Below are positions 35,522 through 42,349 of a stretch of 64,000 bases of DNA, one piece after another; position 1 is the first letter of the stretch, and every line of letters starts with the position of its first letter. Source of the DNA: M269 sp964640795 (GTDB lineage: Bacteria; Pseudomonadota; Gammaproteobacteria; Enterobacterales; Alteromonadaceae); the NCBI GenBank assembly GCA_964640795.1, contig CAZXIN010000019.1, positions 1 through 64,000 on the forward strand, given 5' to 3'. Position numbers and translations under genes: made by a program. A model generated the notes under the pieces. It saw nothing but the letters and a program-made list of their open reading frames with translations, did not search any database and was not told the DNA's origin.

Positions 35522-36145
35522 GTGAACGAATATACTTTTCTTTTACCTATCGGCCTTTTCTTACTTTTGGGAGTGATGAGTCCAGGGCCTAGTTTTGTCT
35601 TAGTTGCTCATACAGCGGTAGCTAAGTCTAAAATAGAGGCTGTCGCTGTCTCACTAGGTATGGGGGTTGGCGCTACTATTTTTGCGATTGTCGCTTCCTT
35701 GGGGTTGTTCATCGTGTTGGATACTATTCCATGGTTGTACTTAGTGCTCAAAATTGGTGGTGGTGTTTACTTACTCTTTTTAGCCTTCAAGATGTGGAAA
35801 AGTGCACATCTCCCAATGTCAAAAAGTACCCGCTACGCTGAAAATAGTGGTAGTACTGTTAAGATGTTTCTTCTCGGCTTGTTTACGCAATTAAGTAACC
35901 CCAAAACGGCCATTGTATTCGGCAGTGCACTTGCCGCTTTTCTGCCTAAGGCAGCACCCGAATATTCATATTATTTGATCAGTTTATTGGCTTTCCTCAT
36001 CGATTCTGGTTGGTATATTTTGGTGGTCGCTCTATTTTCAACCCAAAGGATGCAAGAAGCTTACGCAAGATCTAAACGAACCATTTGCCGTGGAGCTGGT
36101 GTATTTATGGGCATGATAGGCATTAAGCTACTGACAGCCGAATAA
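35522..36145 (+). CDS. LysE/RhtB-family amino acid exporter
   Basis: This 207-residue inner-membrane protein has six hydrophobic segments and the LysE-family start LLGVMSPGPSFVLVAHTAV (residues about 16-34), followed by KIEAVAVSLGMGVGATIFA and FTQLSNPKTAIVFGSAL. The family exports amino acids or related molecules by proton exchange. It begins with a GTG 1 bp after the proA stop, so it is translated from the same message as proBA. Export of proline or an intermediate is an attractive guess, but the substrate of this subgroup is not readable. Its stop codon lies in a 16-bp palindrome (36140-36155). Confidence 0.92.
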   Translation: MNEYTFLLPIGLFLLLGVMSPGPSFVLVAHTAVAKSKIEAVAVSLGMGVGATIFAIVASLGLFIVLDTIPWLYLVLKIGGGVYLLFLAFKMWKSAHLPMSKSTRYAENSGSTVKMFLLGLFTQLSNPKTAIVFGSALAAFLPKAAPEYSYYLISLLAFLIDSGWYILVVALFSTQRMQEAYARSKRTICRGAGVFMGMIGIKLLTAE

Positions 36146-36155
36146 GGCCTTATTC
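36140..36155. repeat. 16-bp palindrome at the end of the LysE gene
   Basis: GAATAAGGCCTTATTC is its own reverse complement and contains the TAA stop codon. It has no loop to form a stable hairpin of usual shape and no T-run, so it is noted only as a possible weak end signal. Confidence 0.35.
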
Positions 36156-36368
36156 ATCACTTATTTAATGAAAAGGCTCATGACGTCACGTAATTAAAGT
36201 GCCCACTTTCGTTTGGTGTAAGTGACTTGCGGGCAAGATATTTCAATGAGAAGCTTGTTCTCTAGAATAGCGGTTAACCCATTGCTAATCGATGCTTCTA
36301 TCGTTTCTGTATAGCGTGTATTGATTATTCAGCGATATTATTTATAACAACTTAACGAAGGAATTTTC

Positions 36369-36767
36369 ATGGAACTCCCATCTTTACTGAATGTTACGCC
36401 GACCTATGTTGCAGTATTGGGCCTGTTATTTGTCATCTTCACATTGCGTGCAGGCTTATATCGGGCTAAAAACAAGATTAATATTGGAACTGGCGACGAT
36501 CCAGAAATGTTGCGTCGTATACGAGGTCAGGCAAATTTTATTGAAACTGTTCCGATGGCTCTTTTTCTTATCATTTCTATGGAAGTGTTAGGAGCATCAG
36601 ATACCTGGCTTCATGCTTTAGGTTTAGCGCTAGTATTAGGGCGCGTATCTCATTACATAGGTTTAACTGAATTGGGGCCCATTATTTTTCGTGTCATTGG
36701 CATGTTAGCAACTCTGGGAGCAATTTTGGTTAGCTCAATTTGGATATTGATAGATTTCATCGGGTGA
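36369..36767 (+). CDS. MAPEG-family membrane protein
   Basis: This 132-residue protein has four membrane segments and the MAPEG pattern: TPTYVAVLGLLFVIFTLRAGLYR in part, LRRIRGQANFIETVPMALFLI (with the R-G-x-x-N-x-x-E motif that contacts glutathione in the family) and LGRVSHYIGL. MAPEG proteins are membrane-associated enzymes of eicosanoid and glutathione metabolism; bacterial YecN-like members are mostly uncharacterised. It stands alone after a 223-bp gap and before the FosA-type gene, which is on the other strand. The link to two other glutathione-type enzymes in this window (GST, FosA) is by chemistry only. Confidence 0.92.
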   Translation: MELPSLLNVTPTYVAVLGLLFVIFTLRAGLYRAKNKINIGTGDDPEMLRRIRGQANFIETVPMALFLIISMEVLGASDTWLHALGLALVLGRVSHYIGLTELGPIIFRVIGMLATLGAILVSSIWILIDFIG

Positions 36768-36855
36768 TAAGTAAACTGGAAAGAGCCTCGTATTAGCAAT
36801 TTGCAAGGGCAGTGGGTAATCAACGAGCGCTAAAGTTCTTACATGTTGGCAGTAT

Positions 36856-37254
36856 TCAAAGCCAAACAAGTCCTTCGTATGGTTTTGCCTTCATTGCCCT
36901 CAGCCGGCTATCTAATGAACCCGCATGAATTTCTAGTTTATGGTCATCGGGGTCTAAGATATACAGTGATTGACCTTCGCTTTTATTTTGTTTCCATATT
37001 CTTCCCCCATGGTATATGACACGAGATGAGAAAAGGTCGAAGTCTTTGGACGGTATATCGAATGCGATGTGTGTATAGTCGATCTTAGGGCTTGGGTTAT
37101 CGCATGAAAGACAGAACCATAAATCTCCGATTGATAGGTGCGCGCCGTCAGCCCATTTTACATGTCCAGTAAAACCAAGAATTTCAGTATAAAACTTAAG
37201 TGATTGCTCTAAATCACTCACTGCGATAGTGATATGGTTTAAACCAGAAAGCAC
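36856..37254 (-). CDS. fosA: Fosfomycin glutathione transferase, FosA type
   Basis: This 132-residue vicinal oxygen chelate protein matches FosA closely: MLSGLNHITIAVSDLEQSL at the start, then SIGDLWFCLS, YTHIAFDI, the potassium loop NKSEGQS (about 90-96), DPDDHKLEIH and GSLDSRL. The metal ligands H7, H62 and E108 are present, as are T9 and R117, which contact fosfomycin in FosA. The family adds glutathione to the epoxide carbon of fosfomycin, inactivating it in the cytoplasm, with Mn and K as cofactors. No mobile element flanks the gene, so it seems to be a fixed chromosomal gene. Whether it gives resistance in the host is not shown. Confidence 0.93.
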   Translation of the reverse strand: MLSGLNHITIAVSDLEQSLKFYTEILGFTGHVKWADGAHLSIGDLWFCLSCDNPSPKIDYTHIAFDIPSKDFDLFSSRVIYHGGRIWKQNKSEGQSLYILDPDDHKLEIHAGSLDSRLRAMKAKPYEGLVWL

Positions 37255-37359
37255 AGCCTTTTCTCCATTAAGAGGAACGTAAATTAATAGGATAAACGCT
37301 GTGTGCTGTTATGATATAGCATTAATCTTTATTTCAACATTGAAGTGCATTCAGCGTTT

Positions 37360-38160
37360 TTAGATACCCTTTTCTTGCTGGTACTTATACAACCCTTTTA
37401 GTGCATTATATAGCCCTGCAACCATAGTAAAGTCATGTCCGGAGTGCTGAAACTCATCCACTCGCAAAGATAAATCTAGTGTTCGATTTCTTAAAATAGT
37501 TTGTGCAAAAGAATCGTAAACTTCGCGTATTTCACCTCCTGCATTTCCGATATTCATGTAGAGGTAATTTTGAATATTTTTATTTGAAAGTATGTATTTT
37601 CGCGTTGCCTTGAGTGTTTCTTGTTCTCCCCACCAAACAGCAGGACTAAAGGCAAGGTGCGCTTGGAATAGGTGAGGGCGTGATTGGAAGCTACGAATGA
37701 CCAAAAGGCCTGCTACTGAATGCCCTGCAATGACATTGTGATTAGTCGTTCGATACTTCTCATTGACTTCTGGTATCAGTTCTTTCTCCATAAAACTTAA
37801 AAACCTATCACCTCCACCGCCTTCTCCGACTGGACCTCTTGGATCTCTATTGACCGTGGGTGCGAAATCCCTGAGACGATTGGTACTTTCAACGCCTATC
37901 ACGATATGTTCATTGGAGCCTTTAGACAAATGCATACGATTGAGCATGCTATTGACCATAGAAGCATTCCCTTCACCGTCTAGAACATACAAAACGGGAT
38001 ACCTGCGATTCTTCTCCTGATGATAAGAGTTTGGAAGATAGACAGTAACTTGGGGGTTTTCTACCACAATTTTAGAAGAGAGCTTTAATACAATGGGTAA
38101 TTCATTTGCTTGCGTGTAACAAGAAAGGGTAAACATAAAAAGCAGTAGTAAAGTTTTCAA
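37360..38160 (-). CDS. Exported putative esterase (alpha/beta hydrolase, esterase D-like)
   Basis: This 266-residue protein has a signal peptide (MKTLLLLFMFTLSCYTQANE) and the PF00756-type esterase pattern: VTVYLPNSYHQEKNRRYPVLYVLDG at the start in part, HIVIGVESTNRLRDFAPT, then the nucleophile elbow AGHSVAGLLVIRS with the active-site Ser, and near the end a histidine in FQHSGHDFTMV. The family includes feruloyl and siderophore esterases. The target could be an ester in the periplasm, perhaps a siderophore or a cell wall adduct. It stands alone between the FosA and DUF2200 genes, all on the minus strand. Confidence 0.85.
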   Translation of the reverse strand: MKTLLLLFMFTLSCYTQANELPIVLKLSSKIVVENPQVTVYLPNSYHQEKNRRYPVLYVLDGEGNASMVNSMLNRMHLSKGSNEHIVIGVESTNRLRDFAPTVNRDPRGPVGEGGGGDRFLSFMEKELIPEVNEKYRTTNHNVIAGHSVAGLLVIRSFQSRPHLFQAHLAFSPAVWWGEQETLKATRKYILSNKNIQNYLYMNIGNAGGEIREVYDSFAQTILRNRTLDLSLRVDEFQHSGHDFTMVAGLYNALKGLYKYQQEKGI

Positions 38161-38289
38161 TTTCTCAAATTCCCTTTAAAAGTGCGGGCTAATACTCATA
38201 AGCATGGGCGCGTGATGAACGATTACCTGTTTCAGAGTGCTGACCTTGTGGTTTAGGACAAGATCTGGGTACCTATTGTTTTCTATAGA

Positions 38290-38655
38290 CTAAGGCGTTC
38301 GTAAAATCTTTTCCATCTTACGCCCTTTTGCCAATTCATCTACCAATTTGTCTAAGTATCTAGCTTGTTGAGTTAATGGGGTTTCGATTTCCTCTACTCG
38401 ATAACCACAAATCAAGCCAGTAATCAGGCTTGCATTTGAGTTTATCGTGGCCTCAGCAAATAGTTTTTCGAATGTAACATCACGTTTAATCAGCTGCTGT
38501 ATGTCACTCTCACTGAAGCCTGTTAGCCATGAAATGATCTGGTGTAACTCTTCTATGGTTCGTCCTTTTTTCTTCACTTTGGCAACATAGAGTGGATAAA
38601 CAGAAGAAAATGTCATGTTTGCAATCCGCTCGTCGTGTTTTTGGGTTGTCTTCAT
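38290..38655 (-). CDS. DUF2200 protein
   Basis: This 121-residue cytoplasmic protein fits DUF2200: MTFSSVYPLYVAKVKKKGRT in part, EELHQIISWLTGFSE, FFAEA-type segment and CGYRVEEIETPLTQQARYLDKLVDEL at the end in parts. The family is a small helical protein of unknown function, often a neighbour of stress or resistance genes. No operon partner lies close, since the next gene in the same direction is 129 bp away and has its own signal peptide. Confidence 0.88.
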   Translation of the reverse strand: MKTTQKHDERIANMTFSSVYPLYVAKVKKKGRTIEELHQIISWLTGFSESDIQQLIKRDVTFEKLFAEATINSNASLITGLICGYRVEEIETPLTQQARYLDKLVDELAKGRKMEKILRTP

Positions 38656-39021
38656 TTTGGGTTCCTAAATTACTAACTCGCTGGGTTGCAGGTCTGCTAT
38701 ATTTAATCCAGATGATTTGCTAATTAGGTACTGAGCTATTTCTCTGCAGGAAAGTAATAAACGCGAGCAATCTTCCTGTTTGAGAATTCATAGAAAGGAA
38801 TAGCTCGTTGGGAACTTACCCCCTTCATTCACAACTAGTAATCTCAACAGCACTCACTTTGTTAGTTGCCTAAGCTACCTGAGTAAGCTCCGAGCGACTG
38901 ATGGGGTAAGATGTAAAGTAGGACCATACCTTCAATTAAGCTATTTTAACTTTTACCGCTACTCTTCCGCGATCTATGCTCAATCACAATATATTCTAGA
39001 GGTTAACAGTTCATCAGGAAT
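38656..39021. other. 366-bp intergenic region, nothing recognised
   Basis: No open frame longer than a few dozen codons with a ribosome-binding site, no hairpin with a T-run and no tRNA-like fold is visible. It lies between two minus-strand small genes. Confidence 0.4.
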
Positions 39022-39297
39022 TTATGGTTTATAGTGAAAATCAATGAGATACACATTTTGCCCCTGACCATGCTTAGCTACTTTTAATAGATCCAATACA
39101 CCGAGAAAGCCCGATTCTCTTGCTAGTTGGGGGGTGATGTCAGAAAGCTCAATTTGGCGTATCTTGTTTATTATCACGGATCCCTCTTCAAGCTGATAAC
39201 AATTACCTTCTTTCACACGAGGGCTTTTCCAGATCCTCACGCTACAGGTTATCTCTCCTCTTTTTATCGGTTCTCTCAACTTTTTCGTAAATTGCAT
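39022..39297 (-). CDS. ASCH-domain protein
   Basis: This 91-residue protein, from the ATG at 39297, fits the ASCH fold of about 100 residues, related to E. coli YqfB: MQFTKKLREPIKRGEITCSVRIW in part, KEGNCYQLEEGSVIINKIRQIEL and the closing NVYLIDFHY. A longer frame from 39327 is possible, but TAGG stands at the right distance only for the shorter start. ASCH proteins bind RNA or modified nucleosides; YqfB is an amidohydrolase of N4-acetylcytidine. The catalytic Lys and Glu of YqfB cannot be placed with certainty here, so the activity is unproven. Confidence 0.72.
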   Translation of the reverse strand: MQFTKKLREPIKRGEITCSVRIWKSPRVKEGNCYQLEEGSVIINKIRQIELSDITPQLARESGFLGVLDLLKVAKHGQGQNVYLIDFHYKP

Positions 39298-39327
39298 TGT
39301 AATGCCTAGAGTTTCAATCAGGGGCAA

Positions 39328-39742
39328 GTATAACTGTAATCTAGAATACGAAACAAAGCGATGGGAGCTTGCAGGTAATTATCCCGTTAATTTGGTTTGT
39401 TCGTGCGTTACAGATAACCTTATGAGAATAAAAGGAGTATATGAAAGCTGTATATAAGCTCAAGACATAAGAAAGAGCTCTCTCTTTCGAATACCTATGT
39501 TGATGTGACAACATTCATTACGGACCATAACAGCTTTTTAAAGTATGCAACGTCGTATATTCATTTTCACTTTAATAGACATATTGCCTTAATGGCTGGT
39601 TGTGGGTTGGAAAATGACCCTAGCCAATTAGTTGTTAAGGAATGAGGTGCACCCGATTTAATATGACGGGTGCACTTACTGATCTATCAAGTCTAAAGAA
39701 CAACTATGTTGTAGATCCAAAAAATAAAGTCAGCTAAAAATG
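39328..39742. other. 415-bp intergenic region with one hairpin
   Basis: No gene was recognised. The only structure that stands out is the 9-bp inverted repeat at 39647-39675, downstream of the lipoprotein gene on the minus strand. Confidence 0.4.
39647..39675 (-). terminator. Hairpin downstream of the lipoprotein gene
   Basis: GTGCACCCG and CGGGTGCAC pair perfectly over 9 bp around an AT-rich 11-nt loop, 68 bp after the stop of the minus-strand lipoprotein gene. No T-run follows on the minus strand, so it may be a factor-dependent end or a stabiliser. Confidence 0.4.
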
Positions 39743-40291
39743 TTATTTTTGAGAGTTAGAGTTCTCTTTTATGTAATCAATTAAAGCATTCAGCATTGGG
39801 TACCAGTTATTTTGATCGTTTACACCGGCCCAAGCATAATCAAGATAAGTCTCTGTTATAAAATAGTCTTCCAAATCAATAGGGTTTGTAAGAATAAGCT
39901 GCCTATAACTTTTGTTTCCCTCTTTCCTTGTTTTGAAGCGTAACCATAAGAATTCTTTATAATGTTTAGCAGCATTGTTTACACCTATTTTGGAGTTGAT
40001 AACAGGGATTTTGTCTCCCAGATTTTCTTTAATGATAATTTCTTCCAAGTCTTCAAATGTTATTACCTCATCGAAATAAGCAATGTTATCCATCATCTTT
40101 TCCGAAAAATCATCATTAGGAACTAAGACCAATGCTTTTTTCTTATCTAAGTCTATTTTTTTACTTTCTACTACCTTGGCTGATTTAGTTGCCCCTGGGA
40201 AATAGCCTGTAGCGGGATCGATGTCTACCACTTTTAATGACGAACATGCGGTCATAATCAAGCAACAAAACCCTATTATTATTTTTTTCAT
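39743..40291 (-). CDS. Hypothetical lipoprotein
   Basis: I do not recognise this 182-residue protein. It has a lipoprotein signal with lipobox MTAC (MKKIIIGFCCLIMTAC), then a mature part rich in Lys, Asp and Asn: VVDIDPATGYFPGATKSAKV, ALVLVPNDDFSEKMMDN, EDLEEIIIKENLGDKIPVIN and AWAGVNDQNNWYPMLNAL. It should be on the inner face of the outer membrane or facing the periplasm. It has no clear partner; the XRE regulator upstream is more than 200 bp away. The base composition is lower in GC than its neighbours, which could mark later arrival, but the gene is too short to be sure. Confidence 0.62.
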   Translation of the reverse strand: MKKIIIGFCCLIMTACSSLKVVDIDPATGYFPGATKSAKVVESKKIDLDKKKALVLVPNDDFSEKMMDNIAYFDEVITFEDLEEIIIKENLGDKIPVINSKIGVNNAAKHYKEFLWLRFKTRKEGNKSYRQLILTNPIDLEDYFITETYLDYAWAGVNDQNNWYPMLNALIDYIKENSNSQK

Positions 40292-40520
40292 TCTAACTCC
40301 ATATATCGATTATGTTATTTAGTTCCAATTTTTGATTTGAGCGGCCGAAGCCACATAGGAGGGAATACTATGAAGTGGTTTGAGTACCATATTCTCAATA
40401 TGGCTAACAAACAAACGGTAACTTCCATTGCCAATACAGTATATTGACTATGCTTTCTTCCATGCCCATCAACTACTTATATAAATTCTGCCAGACTTTT
40501 TTGTTTAGGTGAATCACTTT

Positions 40521-42056
40521 TTAGCTCTCACAAGCTTTGCTGCTGGAATAGCAACTCGGCTGTCTCGGGCATACTGCACCACGTGAACATATTAGCCGGG
40601 CTTCTGATTCAATACCGCGCTCTACCCAGTTGATATTCAAAATTCTAGAAACACTAGATAGCTGTTTTTTCACTGTTGCGGGAATAACGGATTGCCCACC
40701 ATTATTGGCACATGCTGCTTTCAAATCAGATGCAACGGATAACGCATCGCCACCTTGTGCTTCAATTGCAGGGTTTAAGTCAATGCCAGCACACAAGACG
40801 TGGTTGTTTCCTGCTAGGTCTTTCACATTGGTTGACTCGCAGCAGTAAATCCTCGGCTCATCGCCAACATTGAGTATGGATATTTGCGCAGATGTTCCAG
40901 TTTTAGGCGTATTAATCATTCTAAAGACGGCCCAATGCTGACAAGGGTCTTCGACGATACGCATGTTACCCCAAGGCAAGGGAATACCATTGCCTCGATA
41001 AACTGCTTTAAGTTTACCTGGAGCGTAAGCGTCAAAGTAGTGCCAGTGACTATAAGGAGAAACAGCCGTCATCCTGCGCATAGCAACAGATGCAGAGACC
41101 CCTATCTGGTTGTGGATACTGACTTCATACCCCTGCCTGTCTAATTGTTGTCTATAGGGAACTTTAGGACATAGTAATGCACCAGCGAAGAAGCTGGATT
41201 CGAAGTCTCGCCAAGCATGCAGGATATCTTGTGCGTCAACAGTTGACGAATTATGTATTGGTGTAGAATCATCTGGTAATGCGTTGTACTGGTTTCTTCC
41301 AGTAATCAAGACGCTCTTTAGTCCATCTTTGTTGTGTAGAACGCTATGCCCAATGTGTACCGCCAGATCGTACTTTAAGCGCGTCTGTTGTGCTTTTAAT
41401 CTTTCATTAATGTGAATCGTGCCCGGTGGGTCGAAGAAAGATGTAACGACACTCTTGGTATTGACGCCGAGCTCGTCTTTAGTTTCTTGCGGGGCGCGGT
41501 TGAACCATTTTATTTTCAGGCCCAGTTGTTTGGTAATGCCGATAAGGTCATCAATGCTGAGAGGTAGTCGCTTAAGCCCAACTTCTTCTGCTGCTCGCTC
41601 AAGATCGGGAAAGTGGTTTTGGTGGTGCTCTTGGTGTGCTCGAATGAGTAAATGTGCAAACTGACGTCCACTAATACCTGTTTGAGATAACATTTCTGGG
41701 ATGGCGATTTGTAAAATTTCATTGGAAAATAGGAAGCTTGGCTCCAAAGCCATGCCGCTTATTCCGCCTCGACTACCTTTGACCGGTGTGATTGCTTGTT
41801 CCTCTGGTACGTCATCAAGGAACCAATCGACCTCTTTTTGGAATACGGATGCAACAACACTGAGCATGTCTTCACTGGGGACGCGTTTACCACGTTCGAT
41901 CATAGAAAGGTAGGATACCGATGGTGCTGACTCTGGGTTGACTCTGACACAGCGTGCAGACAAATCTTCCATCGTTAAGTTATTGCGCTTACGTAAGTTG
42001 CGAATTTTTGTACCCAGTAGATGAGATTTTCGGCTAAGGCTTTTATTGCTTTTCAT
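40521..42056 (-). CDS. XRE-family regulator with DUF3612 (glyoxylate / short-chain fatty acid type)
   Basis: This 511-residue regulator starts with an XRE helix-turn-helix (LLGTKIRNLRKRNNLTMEDLSARC in part, followed by VSYLSMIERGKRVPSEDML, about residues 13-68). The middle has a degenerate ImmA/IrrE-like segment where HEXXH is replaced by AVHIGHSVLH. The C-terminal part is rich in Cys (ICSRGAVCPRQPSCYS). This layout is that of the RamB/ScfR group, which bind short-chain acyl-CoA and control glyoxylate, methylcitrate and related genes. It diverges from malate synthase G and isocitrate lyase across a promoter region with five copies of TTGTGAAATT, probably its binding sites. Confidence 0.85.
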   Translation of the reverse strand: MKSNKSLSRKSHLLGTKIRNLRKRNNLTMEDLSARCVRVNPESAPSVSYLSMIERGKRVPSEDMLSVVASVFQKEVDWFLDDVPEEQAITPVKGSRGGISGMALEPSFLFSNEILQIAIPEMLSQTGISGRQFAHLLIRAHQEHHQNHFPDLERAAEEVGLKRLPLSIDDLIGITKQLGLKIKWFNRAPQETKDELGVNTKSVVTSFFDPPGTIHINERLKAQQTRLKYDLAVHIGHSVLHNKDGLKSVLITGRNQYNALPDDSTPIHNSSTVDAQDILHAWRDFESSFFAGALLCPKVPYRQQLDRQGYEVSIHNQIGVSASVAMRRMTAVSPYSHWHYFDAYAPGKLKAVYRGNGIPLPWGNMRIVEDPCQHWAVFRMINTPKTGTSAQISILNVGDEPRIYCCESTNVKDLAGNNHVLCAGIDLNPAIEAQGGDALSVASDLKAACANNGGQSVIPATVKKQLSSVSRILNINWVERGIESEARLICSRGAVCPRQPSCYSSSKACES

Positions 42057-42079
42057 TTTTTACACTCTTCATTATTGAA

Positions 42080-42088
42080 AATTTCACA
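42080..42088 (-). promoter_or_regulatory. Inverted copy of the TTGTGAAATT motif near the regulator start
   Basis: AATTTCACA is the reverse complement of TGTGAAATT, the core of the four direct repeats at 42191-42245. It lies 24 bp upstream of the DUF3612 regulator gene start and could serve autoregulation. Confidence 0.5.
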
Positions 42089-42190
42089 CTGATCCGTTGC
42101 ATATTTTCATTCCAACAAGATTTTTAATCCTTTGTTTTTATTAGGGTAATTCCGTTTTTTCAGCTTGTGCTTCGAACGTATCTATGCATT

Positions 42191-42245
42191 TTGTGAAATT
42201 ACACATTTTGTAAAATTTACATTGTGAAATTTTAATTGTGAAATT
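42191..42245 (+). promoter_or_regulatory. Iterated operator: four direct repeats of TTGTGAAATT
   Basis: Copies start at 42191, 42208 (TTGTAAAATT, one change), 42222 and 42236, spaced 17, 14 and 14 bp apart. They lie 105-160 bp upstream of the malate synthase start and about 135 bp from the regulator start. Regular direct repeats of this kind fit cooperative binding of a regulator, most likely the DUF3612 protein encoded next door. They could overlap the promoter of glcB. No site for this group is known to me with this exact sequence. Confidence 0.6.
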
Positions 42246-42349
42246 GTAGTTAAAAATATTCTATTCTTCAAATCAAGCAAAGTGACTAACACATCAACAG
42301 GCGTTTTAACTTTTGCTTTTCATTCGTCAAAAACTATGAGGATTTAAAG

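Noticed and set aside
42191..42245. CRISPR-like array of short repeats
   Set aside because: Repeats of 10 bp with 4-7 bp gaps are far too short; position between divergent genes fits operators.
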